This document shows, piece by piece, positions 47,504 through 58,671 of a DNA stretch of 64,000 nucleotides (positions are counted from its first letter, which is position 1; each line of letters starts with the position of its first letter). Origin of the DNA: Anarhynchus alexandrinus. Its lineage: Eukaryota; Chordata; Aves; Charadriiformes; Charadriidae. The notes under the pieces were generated by a model. That model was not told where the DNA came from. It was given only the letters and a program-made list of their open reading frames with translations, and did no database searches. Made by a program: the position numbers and the translations under genes. Where the stretch lies: assembly GCA_008711295.1 (NCBI GenBank), contig VUYV01000041.1, positions 870,729-934,728 on the forward strand, read 5' to 3'.

Positions 47504-48500
47504 AAAGCACAACACTGTAAAATAGAGAATATAAGAGTGTGCTTCTAAACAATTTAGGAAACAACATACAAAACCATACAGGCCTGTAAGAGGTTGTTTT
47601 TGGTAGAAGTAAAAACGACTGAATAATTTAACTAGTGACCTTGAATCTGACAACTGAAAATCTTTTAATTGCTACCACAGTTGTTTCTGCTCCATGGGAT
47701 GTTTGAGGGAAGTTATCTTTGTAGATACACAGACAAATCTCAAAAAGTATTTAGTATCTTGTGGTTTGACTTTGCATATTCAGGCTGTCAAGCCAGTTTT
47801 AATTAAAATGGTTTTCATTAAAACTTTTTGGAGGACACATAATTTACACTGCTGAAATAGTTATTGAGAGTATGTAGATTTTAATCAAGAGCTCTATGGA
47901 AGAACTGGTTCAGGCACTATTTTAAAGCCTGCCTTATGAAACCCTAGTTGAAACTCCCTTTAATGCCCATGGAAATTTTTATCTTATTATTCTGAATAAG
48001 ATGAAAAAATATACATACAACTGTTTCTAATAGAGAAACTAAATATTTATATTTCAAAAGGTATTTAAAACAACATGGTATTAAATATGAGTAGTCCAAT
48101 TTCACACAAATATCATGTCAGATTCAGGGGAGGAGTTCTTAACTGGTTTAATATGACCAATGAGAATTAAAGTCAGTAACTCTTACTCAGTTTATCCCTG
48201 CCAAGATCTAGTTAGAATTATTCTGAAGGAAGGAATGTATAGAGTACTTAGTCGCATGTTGCTGGAATAATACATTGAGAATTGTCCAATTTTTAAAAAG
48301 AAATAAACAGTAATATCAAATGCCTGTTCTTATTACTGCATAAGCTAATACCTGCTTCTTTTGACAAAAAAACAAACCAAAACAAGAACCCAAACCAGCT
48401 CTTCTCAGTACAGATGTTGAAATTCAGGGGATCACTTTCTTGTACTGCATTGTAACTGAATACATTTCTATTTCATGGCACTTTTGCAGTAATGAGCATT

Positions 48501-48541
48501 ATAGAATGGTTTAGGTTGGAAGGGACCTTGAAGATCACGGG
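48501..48541 (-). mobile_element. 40-base CR1 3'-end fragment
   Basis: TATAGAATGGTTTAGGTTGG followed by AAGGGACCTTGAAGATCACG is the very end of a CR1 in complement. Only the terminal 40 bases are present, an extreme 5' truncation. Confidence 0.75.
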
Positions 48542-49971
48542 TGTGCTTGGTAGTGGACTTTACTGAGAGTAATGTGTCACTCACTTCAGAGTTTTACTAC
48601 TGAAAAAATGCAGAGGGAGAGGTAGTTTATTAATGTTTCAAAGTTAAACTAAGCCTTAATGGGTCATACTAAAAATAGCAATTAAAGGCTTCAGATTAAA
48701 TAAAAAGGCTTAATTCGTTCTCGGGGCTCTGCTAGTGTTCGTAACCTCCTTAAGTCCTATGAAATGTGTACCATCAGTAGAGCCTCTTAAATGAATCACC
48801 ACTTTTATTCTGCAAAGAACTAACTGGAACAGAGATTGGAGACCTTCAATTGTATACAAAAAAATGACTCCAGAAGTCTTGCAGGCAAACTGTTACCAAG
48901 TTTTATTTTACGTTTTCTGTGGAAATTTAAACTGGTCTACAGATTAGCTTAACAGTCATTCACCTTGTTTACAAATACTGCTTTAATCTCTAATAAAGCT
49001 TTCAAGTTAGCTCACCATGAAGAGGTTGTGCCCTTTCCCGGGCTAGGTCATGGAGTCATTCCGGCATGCACTGTTCCAGCTCTCACAGTAACTCTAACAT
49101 TGTTGGTAAGTGCCAATTTTAAATCAAAATTATGTGGCCTTACAGAATTACTTACGAAAGGCCTGTTGGAGCAGCAGCTTAGTAGAGATCATGCCCATTT
49201 GCTGATGTCCCTGCTCTGGCTTCATGGCAGTAGCTATTTCAGTCCCTGGATTAAACCCGCCATGGCTGTTGGTGCAGGGGACCATGGTACTGGCTAGCAG
49301 GGAACTGTTGCTTTTTTTTTTCTTTTTCTTTCTGCCTATGTCCTTAATTTCCCAGTCCCATTAGCGATCTCTGTACACTGTCTCACCTAGGAATTGACTT
49401 GGAGTCTTAAACTGGGATCATAATTGATCTCTAAAGGATAGTTGTTAGCTACAGAACACTTCCTAAGTCTGACATGGTAATGGTTACCTTTATTCATAGT
49501 AAATCCATAATAAATGTAAAGGGAACATCATGCTAAAGGTAAAGACTGTATCAAGCATCTACAATTCCAAGAGTACAAAACGTGCAAATGTATTGAAGAA
49601 GCAAGCTCCTTGCAGTGACCAGATTTCAGGTAAGTAACAATGGAGAAAATGGTTTCTGTATTAAAAATGTGCTAGTATAGGTCTAGTTCTCAAAACATTC
49701 ATCACAAAATGCTTGAACTAGATTTTCACTCATTGTTGCTATCTGCAAATATTAGAGAGTACTTCAGATTCCGATTCAGCTGTTGATACAAATCAATATC
49801 TTTTTATGTGTAGTAGGAACAGAAAATGACCTTGCTAATACGCTAAGTAGCAATGAAGTTGTGGGTACTTGCTGTGAAATCCACTAATTCATCCCTCCCA
49901 GTAAGGAAATGAGGTTTTTTTGACAGCCCTTCAACACAACCTTATCTTTTTTTTTTTTCTTCCAAGTCGCT

Positions 49972-50169
49972 TCACTTTGGCTGACTATCTTTTGATAGCT
50001 CCCTTTCCTCTGCCTCAGTGAAGATACCTGTCATTGTGAACCACGTAGCAGGCTTGTAGTGCTGAAGCACATCCCTAATGTATTGAGGCAAACGCGTGGC
50101 TTGGAATGGTGCAGGCAATCTGCACCAAGCTGCACTTCTTTCAGTTTTGTCATAGTGTACCTCCTCATC
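49972..50169 (-). CDS. Candidate terminal exon of an unidentified gene
   Basis: Minus-strand open segment of 65 codons ending in TGA at 49974-49972. Its composition is protein-like: acidic start (DEEVHYDKTER), a middle LPAPFQATRLPQYIRDVLQH, then YKPATWFTMTG and a charged Glu/Lys end. It contains CpG codons unusual for this AT-rich stretch. A possible acceptor (TAATACAAG|AT) just precedes it, and an AATAAA in the same direction is 0.48 kb downstream (49494-49489). There is no Met near the start, as expected of an internal or last exon. I do not recognise the family. A chance frame remains possible. Confidence 0.3.
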   Translation of the reverse strand, partial: DEEVHYDKTERSAAWCRLPAPFQATRLPQYIRDVLQHYKPATWFTMTGIFTEAEERELSKDSQPK

Positions 50170-53100
50170 TTGTATTACTTATTAACAATGTGGAATCTGA
50201 AAGTATGAGCAGCACAAAGGTCATGTTAATCAGTACTAAAGGATGCAAAAATGTGTAGTGAAAGACTAGCAACAGCGGTCTTTTGCTCGAGGAAGAAAGC
50301 TCTGTTTCTCAATCAAATTGAGGAAAAGCGTAAATCTTAATAGAAAATAGAAGCTGCATAGTTACTGTTCTATGTATTTTTTAGCATTCTTATATAAAAA
50401 AAAACTTTAAAACCTCACGTTTCTAAAATTATTTTCTCTTTGAAATTTGTTTTAGTGAATTACTTAAATGTGATGGTCTCCTCATTGCATGTAGAAGGCC
50501 AAACTTGCTGTCACTCAGTCAAGTAATTATGGATTTGTACAAGTTTCAAGCAGTTTTAACTGCTTTATGAATGTAAGCAAGGATTAGATGTATCTTTGAT
50601 TTGGCTGGTTACTAATTAAAATCTGCTTATTGGCTATTGTGTATCTTTGATATAAAAATCAACAATTTTAATAATGAAAATATTTTTGGACTCTTTAGTA
50701 TTTAAAGCGGATTTTTGCAACTTTCAGCTTCTCAAGTACTACAGAACATCATGCAAGTATGTGTCACTCTACTTGCTAGCTGAAACAAGTTGCAGGAAGG
50801 GAATCTTCAGAAGACAACTGAACTCTTGATAGGCTGTGTTCTCTCCGAAAATAAGGGGAAACTTCTGCATCCCAAAGAGATGAATCTCTCACAGTGCCAG
50901 CTACTTAGATGGATAAATATTAAGTTTGTTAAAAGGTCATTTTGGCTTTATCTGTCATTCCTAACCAGCTACATTAAAGTATTTGTATTTTGTTATTTTT
51001 TCACTGTCTCCTGCCATTCTTTTTGTTGCGATCACTCATTTTAATATGGGCAGAAGTGGACTTTATGTATTTCCTAAAGCCTTCCCCATGTAATCTCAGT
51101 ATTAAATCTTATGTTGTCTAAGAATTCCTGAGGGGATCATTTTGGGAGTAAAAATAAGATGCATCACAACTAGGTAAGAAACCATTGAAAATGCTGATTG
51201 CTTTATAAGGTGTACGAGATAAGGCCTAATGTTGTATCTTCTGTGAGAGTCAGCTGGTAGTGTGGGGAGCATAATATATGAGCTGGTTAATGCAGTTCTT
51301 CTAGGTTAGAGTATGTTTGAAGCCACCGTGATTTGATTTGAGTTAGATAATTGGAAAGTATTTTAAACACTTGACAGAGATGCATGAAGAAATGAGCACT
51401 TCAGAAGTGGTAGTCTGAGCCAGTAAATGCTGAATAAATAATAAGCCTCTAAACAACTTATCTGTGGAACAAATCTGGATGTCTTCGCATTATCTGCAGA
51501 CCTCAGTGCACCATTATGATGGAAGGTGCAACTGTCATAAATACGTTTATCCCAGTGCAATTGTATCGTACTAGTAACCATTGAGGTTTCTTGAGCACTG
51601 GAAAATACTTCTGTGGTGCAGATAATCATAATGAAGTCTATAATGGTTAATATTTTAATAATTAGAAAAACAGTGCTTAACCACTTCTCAGAATTACGAA
51701 TTTTTCAGTCATTCTTTTAAACACGACTAAAACATGGTGAGCAGGACTCTCCTCACCTATCCACCGCTAGATGGCAGTCCAAGAAGTCACTTGTGGCTTC
51801 ATTTCTTCATGGGTACCAGTATGTCTTGTTTCTTGACTCGTGAATAGTCTCATTAAACTAGAAAATGTCAGGATACAATTTAGACTTTTTATAAAGTTTT
51901 GGCGATTCATTTCATAACATGATTTTAAATCAGGCTTTTTTCAGTTTTAATATAGATAGCTTATGAATGAATTCTAAATTATGAATTATGAATGAATTCT
52001 AAAAACATATTTTTCTACACATCGTCCCTTTTATAGTAAAATGTTTATCATATTTGTAGTGCTTCATCATTATCTGTTAAAATAAAAAGTTTAGGAAATT
52101 TTTCCTATCATTGCATAGATGAACAACTCCACCTTGATATCATCAATCAATTTGTTCAATTTCCCTGCTAACTAGAAAAAACTGATTTTATTCTACTCAT
52201 TTTTAATAAAAGGAGCATATACAGAGGTTTCCTATGTTTCTTTGGCAATAACCAAATGTAATCCTTTACAAATGCTTACCTTACCCACCTTCACCAGATG
52301 GTAATCTAACAAGATAGTTTATGTTAACACTATAGTGTGTGGTAAGGAATCTGAAGACATTTCTTTTTATATCCTGTTTGGTTATTCAAAAACTTAAAGG
52401 CAGGATGACTAAGCAGAGAGAAAAGCAATCTATATAAAATTTACTGTAGGAATGGGGTCGCTTTATTTTTGTCAAATAGTTAGAGAATATAGCATAGAAA
52501 GCAGATGTCTTTTCATTCCTCTGGAATCTTAATGTGGTTGGTTCCTTCCACTTATTTTTAAATTTTATTTATAATAAGACACTGCAACTCAGGATAAGTA
52601 CAATGGAGAGTTTTTTTAAGGTGTCATCCTGCAATGCCACATACTAGAACATGTTGCAGAATTTGACAATATACTGGACAGCCAACACAATCACAGCCAC
52701 TTACCTGAACTGAATTTGGTGTAGAAATGAGGTATCTCTGGTCAAACTTAGCTGGAAGAGTCCTGAAAAATCATTTGCATCTAAAATGTAAGTTTGAATA
52801 TTTCTGCAATATTCACAAAACAAACAAAAAAAACCCCAACCAACAAACCTATTTACAGACTTCTTGAGTACTTGAAAACATTTATACAGCAGCTTGCTAA
52901 AAATTATAAAAAATACATCATCTCCAACATTTCATTTCTTATCTAGGAGTAATGTAAGAAATATGGTAGGTTGCAAACACTCATTGAAAAATTCTTTAAA
53001 GCAGTTATCAGAGCTATTTTCTTTAACTGGATCCTAAATCCTAACAGCTGGTGACATATAACTCACGGAAAACTGCAAGTTAAGTTTTCAACTCATATTC

Positions 53101-53435
53101 ATCTGAAGATATATCTGAGAGTGGTCATGACCTGAATGGTGAGGTTCTTAAACCTTCCTTTGCAATTATCAGAAGAATTTCCAGCTTATGCAACAGGAAA
53201 GTATTTCTTCAAAGTCATAACGTTAAGAAGATTTAAAAAGACTCCTTGAAATGGGACTCGACAAAATATTTCAAGAGGCAAAGGCAATGTAGAGTTAATC
53301 TCTTTTGCCTTCCCATTATGCAAAACATATCCCTTATTTAGCTACTCTAAGTCACTGCTGTCAGGAAAGAGGAAAAAGGGCGAGTATTTGAAATAAGTGT
53401 AGGGAAAACAATACACTAGAACAAATTCTGGACAC
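50170..53435. other. Intergenic or intronic, nothing recognised
   Basis: AT-rich unique sequence. An A/C tract lies at 52815-52850, and a near-duplicate ATGAATGAATTCTAAA unit occurs twice at 51964-52001. No transposon or RNA gene seen. Confidence 0.5.
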
Positions 53436-53514
53436 CTTATTAATGAAAACTTGCTCCTATCTGGCTGAATGCTGTCATCCTCAATGCCATTGTGGCTGCC
53501 TTTAACTACAGCTG
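53436..53514 (-). CDS. Candidate internal exon of the unidentified minus-strand gene
   Basis: 79 nt between a good acceptor (TGACTCCAG) and AAG|gtgtcc. The open reading contains AVVKGSHNGIEDDSIQPDRS. It enters and leaves with split codons. It does not join the 58.4 kb candidate directly in phase, so at least one more exon would be needed between them. Low confidence. Confidence 0.22.
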
Positions 53515-55829
53515 CTGGAGTCAAAAGCAAGGTTTTTACGTAGCAGCAATTAATGATTTATAGGCAGTAACAGATTATTTTTTTTTCTTCCCCATCTGGT
53601 AATAGAAACTTTTACATGGAGCAACACTGTACTGTATGTAATAGCTGGCTACTAACTGACAAACGCTGCCATTAGAGTATCAGTGCCATCATCTTCCACT
53701 TTGCTGATGTCCCTTCATTTTAAGGACACTTGGAAACTTCTTAATCAGGAAAACCTACATCAAGTGAGATTTATGAATAACAGGAGACTTAGTTATATAA
53801 GATACTGTGAGATCTCACCCATTCCTGAGCTGCAATAGAAATGGGGCTGCCAGAAGAACCTGAGACCCTGAAGCACTGGGGGTGAAGTTACTGGCTGAAG
53901 TTCACTGAAGCCACACGTACTTAAAAAAGGATGAGGCAGATCTGTAACTCAAACATGTCCTAAGCATGATGTACCTTTTCACAACAGCCACCTAACAGGA
54001 TAGTCTCCCCTGTGAGAAATATGGAGTGGTATTAAAGAAGAGAAGGAAGTAGGGAAGTATTAGGCTACTGCAGGGTAGTGCCTTCACTGGGGTATCGCTC
54101 AGAGAAGCAATAGTTTGATGAAATGCTAACATCAAAATAAAACTAGGCAGTTCCAGATTTTGCTGTTTCAATTTTGAAAATGTTTTATGGTATCTTCACC
54201 GTAAAAAGGAATGATGTGATAAAACAGTAGTGTCACAGAAGCTCACTAATTTGCCATTAAAAACCCTATTTTCAAGAAACTACAGTGCTTGGCAGGTTCA
54301 GAGGTGTGAAAGGAGAAACAAATGTAAGAAAAAATTCATCACAGCAGTCATCAGATTTATGTGACTTAAGAATTTTCCTACTTGAATTATTCATCCTACT
54401 TTAGTTATTCACTCTGCTTTAATACAGTTTCATACACTTTTCTTACACTGCTTCTCTTTATTGCAGGGGGATCTTTTTAGCTCCAATTTGTGGTATACTT
54501 AATTATTTGATTAAAGATTATTTTGCATTAATTATTGCATCTTTTTCTAGGATGATGCCAGCCTATTTGCATATCCATAGCAGAGTATGTCTCTGTACTC
54601 TCTATCTTCTTACTAGAATGTGGAAATAGAACATCTATCACGAATAGCTGTACCATTTTTCTTCCTGTGAAAAAGAATGCAAAGATTAATTCCTAAATGC
54701 ATGTTGCTGAATCAGCTCCAGTTAGAAGAGTGTCATGGATATGCTGGAATTCCTGTAATCCTCTCTGCTACCTTTGCTACTGATGCTCTGGTGTAGGTCA
54801 ATATGCTATTGTGTTCTTTTAACATTTATTTTACATTTAATATTTTTTCTGTATGTTTCTGCCTCTGAGCTCTTAGCTTTAACTTAGCTACTGTGAATTA
54901 AAATTAGTAGGGCTTTTCGCCTGGGGTTGATAGTCACCTTCGGCTCAGATAAATAATGAGTGTAAGTCAAATGAATAGGCTGGTTTAGCCGTAGACTTTA
55001 CCAATTATTATTTTTAACCAAATTCTATTGTATTGTCTGAAGGCTAAAAGTGAGAGATTTGTCACATTAGCAAACAAATTACTCATGCTAATATTTTTCT
55101 CTGTAATCCAGTTACACAAGAGATAAATGAGATTTAGAAATTCACTGCATAACCAGATCCTCTCATGCAAAAAGCAATAACTTTCTTCCCTAGGCAGTAC
55201 AGGACTAGCTTTCAAATTTTAATAAACGCTCTAGAATGTTGTTTTGTGGGGCTTGGAGAAGTAATTAAGAATGAAGAACCTTTTTACTGTTGGGCTAACT
55301 GAATAAAATACGTCAGGGGCCCTAATCTTGTGCTGGGAGCAAAGTATGAGCTTCACAAAATCACTCTCTGACAAATTTGGTATTAATTGTTCCTTTTGGC
55401 AGATAGCAGAAGTACCCTTAACATCAGAATCACTGTGTGGTTGTATATGTACTGTACAAAAACACAGTAAGCAATACTCTGTGTATTTAAATTTACATAT
55501 GAAGACTACATTAAACTACACTCTTACACAAGGCAGTATACCGAGTCAAGATAGATAAGCAAGATGATAAGCAAAGCTTGCATACCTATTGCTTGTGCTG
55601 TGTTACTATCCGTCTGCACGCATAGGTAGCAGTCTCCGTGCTAAAAGATAATTTATCAGAATGAGAGCACATGCAACCAAGCGTAATACAAAGCAATGCT
55701 AAGCCTATTCTAAATTAAAATTTTTGAATGAAAAAAATACATTAATGTGTTTTAAGCCTGTCCCCTGACAATTTCATCGTGTTTCTCTAGTTCTTGTTTA
55801 GGAAAAAATAATGGATAATGGTTTTATAT
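53515..55829. other. Intergenic or intronic, nothing recognised
   Basis: AT-rich unique sequence with no long frame and no repeat I can name. Confidence 0.5.
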
Positions 55830-56900
55830 TTACCTTTTCCATGCCACTTGTGATTTTATATGCTTCTATTATATCTCCCTATGATTATCATTTTTTTAAA
55901 GCTGAAGTGGCCTAGGCTATTTAAGCTATATGAAGGCTGTACTATACACCTGATTATACCTCTCTTTTACTGTATCTTGATTAGTTCTGATGTAATCTTT
56001 TTGAGACAGGACAAACACAATGGTTTTATACATTGACATAATGATCCTCATTTCCTTTCCCAGTAATTCCCAATGATTTCATTTGTCATTTTGATTACCA
56101 TATAGCATTAAACTGACATTTTCATAGAAATATCCCCAATAACTTGAGATTACAGAGATGTAACAGCAGTTCTGGAATTGTAAAAGGGGAATCCAAAATC
56201 TCCCTCCTGTGTTGCAACGGAGAAATTATTTCTTTTGTCAATGTTGAATCCCACCTCCTATTTTACTGTCTACTAAAACAATGCCATGATGTACTCTTTC
56301 ATACTTGGTTTTAGTTCAAGCTATTCTGAAACCTGCTGTTTTTCCACTTCATATTCAGAGACTCTTCAGAGACTCTGTATGTGTTTGCTGGAGAGTGCAG
56401 CTCCTAGGAGAGACCTCTACACAGCTGTCCTGACAACCTCTTACCATTGTGAAAACTGACCATTCTTCCATTTTACTTTCCCTCCTTTAACCAATTGTCC
56501 ATTCACAAGAGAATTGTCCCTCTTACTTGATAAGAGTTTGGTTTCTTTAAAAGTATTCAGTAAGGACCTTGTCAAATGCTTTTTGGAAATCTAAATACAA
56601 TCTATTGATTGAATTGCCATTTTCCATCTGCTCTTTGACTCCTTCAAAGAACTCTAATAGATACACAAGACGTGACTTGCTTCTCCAAAAGCGGTACTGA
56701 ATCTTCACTATTGTATGTAACTAGACATCTACCAATTTGCCAGGCATGGAAATCAGACTCAGTAGTTCTCCAAATCCCCCTTCAAACCCTTAGAAGTTAC
56801 TAGCATCACATTTGCAATCTTTCAATCATCTAGTACCAAGGCCAATTGAAACAATAGCTCACACCTCACCATTTTAATTTCATGTCTGAGGTTCCTTCAG
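55830..56900 (-). mobile_element. Ancient CR1-like LINE fragment
   Basis: In complement it keeps landmarks of an older CR1 lineage, as seen in crocodile and turtle copies. Near 55860 is TTCTATTATATCTCCCTATG with AAGCTGAAGTGGCC. Further right is TTGTCAAATGCTTTTTGGAA, then ATCTAAATACAATCTATTGA, and near 56830 CTAGTACCAAGGCC, which corresponds to the RT core. The order (3' end left, RT right) is that of a minus-strand copy. It is heavily diverged and has no open frame. The exact family is unknown to me. Confidence 0.65.
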
Positions 56901-57012
56901 ACTCTTTGGGGAATTTAATCTGGTTCAGGCAAGTTGTTTTTATTTATTGATTTGATTCAAAAAAACTTTTCTGATGGGACTGTAACTTGAGTTAACCCCT
57001 TGGACTTGACCT

Positions 57013-57740
57013 AGGCACCAGTATAGGTTAGGGGTGGACCTGCTGGGAAGTAGTTCTGAGCAGAAGGATCTGGGGGTCCTGGTAGATAGTAAATTATCCA
57101 TGACCCAGCAATGTGCCCTTGTCGCCAAAAAGGCCAATGGAATCCTGGGCTGCATAGGGAAGAGTATGTCCAGTAGGTCGAGGGAGGTCATTCTCTCTCT
57201 CTACTCTGCACTGGTGAGGCCACAACTGGAATACTATGTCCAGTTCTGGGCTCCCCAGTTCAAGAGGGACAGGGAACAGCTGGAGAGAGTCCAGCGAAGG
57301 GCAACCAAGATGATTGAGGGATTGGAGCATATCCCTTATGAGGAAAGGCTGAGAGAGCTGGGACTCTTTAGCCTGGAGAAAAGAAGGCTGAGGGAAGACC
57401 TTATTACTGCGTACAACTATCTAAAGGGTGGGTTGAAGGAGGATGGAGCCAGACTCTTTTCAGTGGTTCCCAGTGACAGGACGAGGGGCAATGGGCACAA
57501 GCTGGAACATAGGAAGTTCCGTTCAAATACACGGAAAAACTTCTTTATGGTTAGGGTGACAGAGCACTGGAACAGGCTGCCCAGGGAGGTTGTGGAGTCC
57601 CCTTCTCTGGAGATTTTCAAGACCCGCCTGGATGCAGTCCTGAGTAATGTGCTCTAGGCAATCCTGCTTTGGCAGGGGAGTTGGACTAGATGATCTCTAG
57701 AGGTCCCTTCCAACTCTGAAAATTCCATGATTCCGTGACC
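57013..57740 (+). mobile_element. Young CR1 LINE 3' part, sense strand
   Basis: 5'-truncated CR1 in plus orientation, ending with the standard tail (TAGATGATCTCTAGAGGTCC, CTTCCAACTCTGAAAATTCC, ATGATTCCGTGAC). It begins in ORF2 (CACCAGTATAGGTTAGGGGT) and is much less diverged than the other copies. It inserted about 100 bases from the end of the ancient CR1 at 55830-56900. Confidence 0.93.
57034..57657 (+). CDS. CR1 ORF2 C-terminus (reverse transcriptase end), open but truncated
   Basis: 207 codons without a stop, ending TAG at 57655-57657. It matches the C-terminal part of the CR1 ORF2 polyprotein: [17 protein letters not shown], a [18 protein letters not shown] block, [15 protein letters not shown], and [19 protein letters not shown]. 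The endonuclease and catalytic RT core are absent, so it cannot move by itself. The frame begins inside the element with no true start. The intact frame points to a relatively recent insertion, not to a host gene. Confidence 0.85.
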   Translation: MDLLGSSSEQKDLGVLVDSKLSMTQQCALVAKKANGILGCIGKSMSSRSREVILSLYSALVRPQLEYYVQFWAPQFKRDREQLERVQRRATKMIEGLEHIPYEERLRELGLFSLEKRRLREDLITAYNYLKGGLKEDGARLFSVVPSDRTRGNGHKLEHRKFRSNTRKNFFMVRVTEHWNRLPREVVESPSLEIFKTRLDAVLSNVL

Positions 57741-58366
57741 TGTAAAGAAAGACCCTGGTAGTTGAAATGACAACCATGTTTTCACCACAAATAGTTATGT
57801 TCACTCAAAAAGAACCGGCCAGACCCAAGAATCCAGTGCTAACTTAGCTAGCTGCGTAATAGGTTTCAAGAATAACTATCAAAATTAGAAATTGCAAAGA
57901 TTTGGTAAGTTATAGCTAGTAAGAGAATTGGCGGAAGATTTTTCTTCATTGTATCTTTGACAGCACTATACCCATTTGGTTTTTGAGAAAAAAAAAAAAC
58001 CCACACTGCTGTGTCCATTTGGTTCCATGTTAATTCCCACTGCAACACTAATCATAAATTTCTTTGTCGTGCATTTGTCCTTTCAAATGTCTTCCTATTA
58101 TTCCTAGTTGTATCAACCTCTTACTCCCCAGCTCTCAGTCTGAGATTTATAGCTTTTAAATAAATATAGACAGTTCTGAGCCTTCCCAGATCATTACCTA
58201 AATATATTCTCTTTCCTTCTTTGTGCATGATTCATTTCCAGTAACCACTCTCTCTTTTGGACCCAATGAGGTCTGAAGCTCTGTGTTGCAGAGCAGCACA
58301 GTTGGAATGTCAAATATATTCTGCCATACTGGTCATCATAAAGTGTATCCACAAGCATTAACATAC
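57741..58366. other. Intergenic or intronic, nothing recognised
   Basis: AT-rich unique sequence after the CR1 tail. An A12 tract is at about 57989. No gene seen apart from the adjacent candidate exon. Confidence 0.5.
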
Positions 58367-58443
58367 CTGAAGGATGTATGATCCGCAAAGGTTTGCTCAA
58401 TCATTTCTATTAATCCCAAGGAGTGATTTACCACTATATATTC
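58367..58443 (-). CDS. Candidate internal exon of the unidentified minus-strand gene
   Basis: 77 nt between ATTACATAG and a strong donor TCAG|gtatgt. The open reading includes EYIVVNHSLGLIEMIEQTFA. It can follow the candidate at 58614-58671 in phase 0, with a 170-base intron. Family not recognised. Confidence 0.27.
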
Positions 58444-58613
58444 CTATGTAATAGTTGCTATTAGTAGAGACACAAACAGAATGGAAACCATTGGCAGAAT
58501 ATCTCTGGCTATGCCGCTGCCGTATAGGCACCAGTTTCCCTGTGGTGGCATTCCTGTATGCTGTTCAAGAGCCAAGGATAACATTTGTGCACAATTTTAA
58601 CAGCTGTCTGTAC

Positions 58614-58671
58614 TTTCAGTCGCGGTCCCTCATCACGAGCATGTTTCAGCTGAGATTTCTCTATGATCCTT
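58614..58671 (-). CDS. Candidate internal exon of the unidentified minus-strand gene
   Basis: 58 nt between GCCTGAAAG and AAA|gtacag, reading RIIEKSQLKHARDEGPRLK. It includes three CpG dinucleotides in an AT-rich setting. The frame stays open past the donor for another 35 codons, so the boundary is uncertain. It joins the candidates on both sides in phase. Confidence 0.25.

Larger units (their letters stand above)
46921..49971. other. Intergenic (or distal 3' UTR) downstream of BLTP3B
   Basis: AT-rich sequence with extra AATAAA hexamers (47498, 48302, 48992) that could extend the BLTP3B 3' UTR. An A/C tract is at 48366-48398, a 40-base CR1 end at 48501, and a minus-strand AATAAA at 49494-49489. 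The 110-codon frame at 48965-49297 has no support. Confidence 0.5.

Noticed and set aside
48965..49297. 110-codon plus-strand frame downstream of BLTP3B
   Set aside because: Starts beside a poly(A) hexamer, has no family match and no initiation context.
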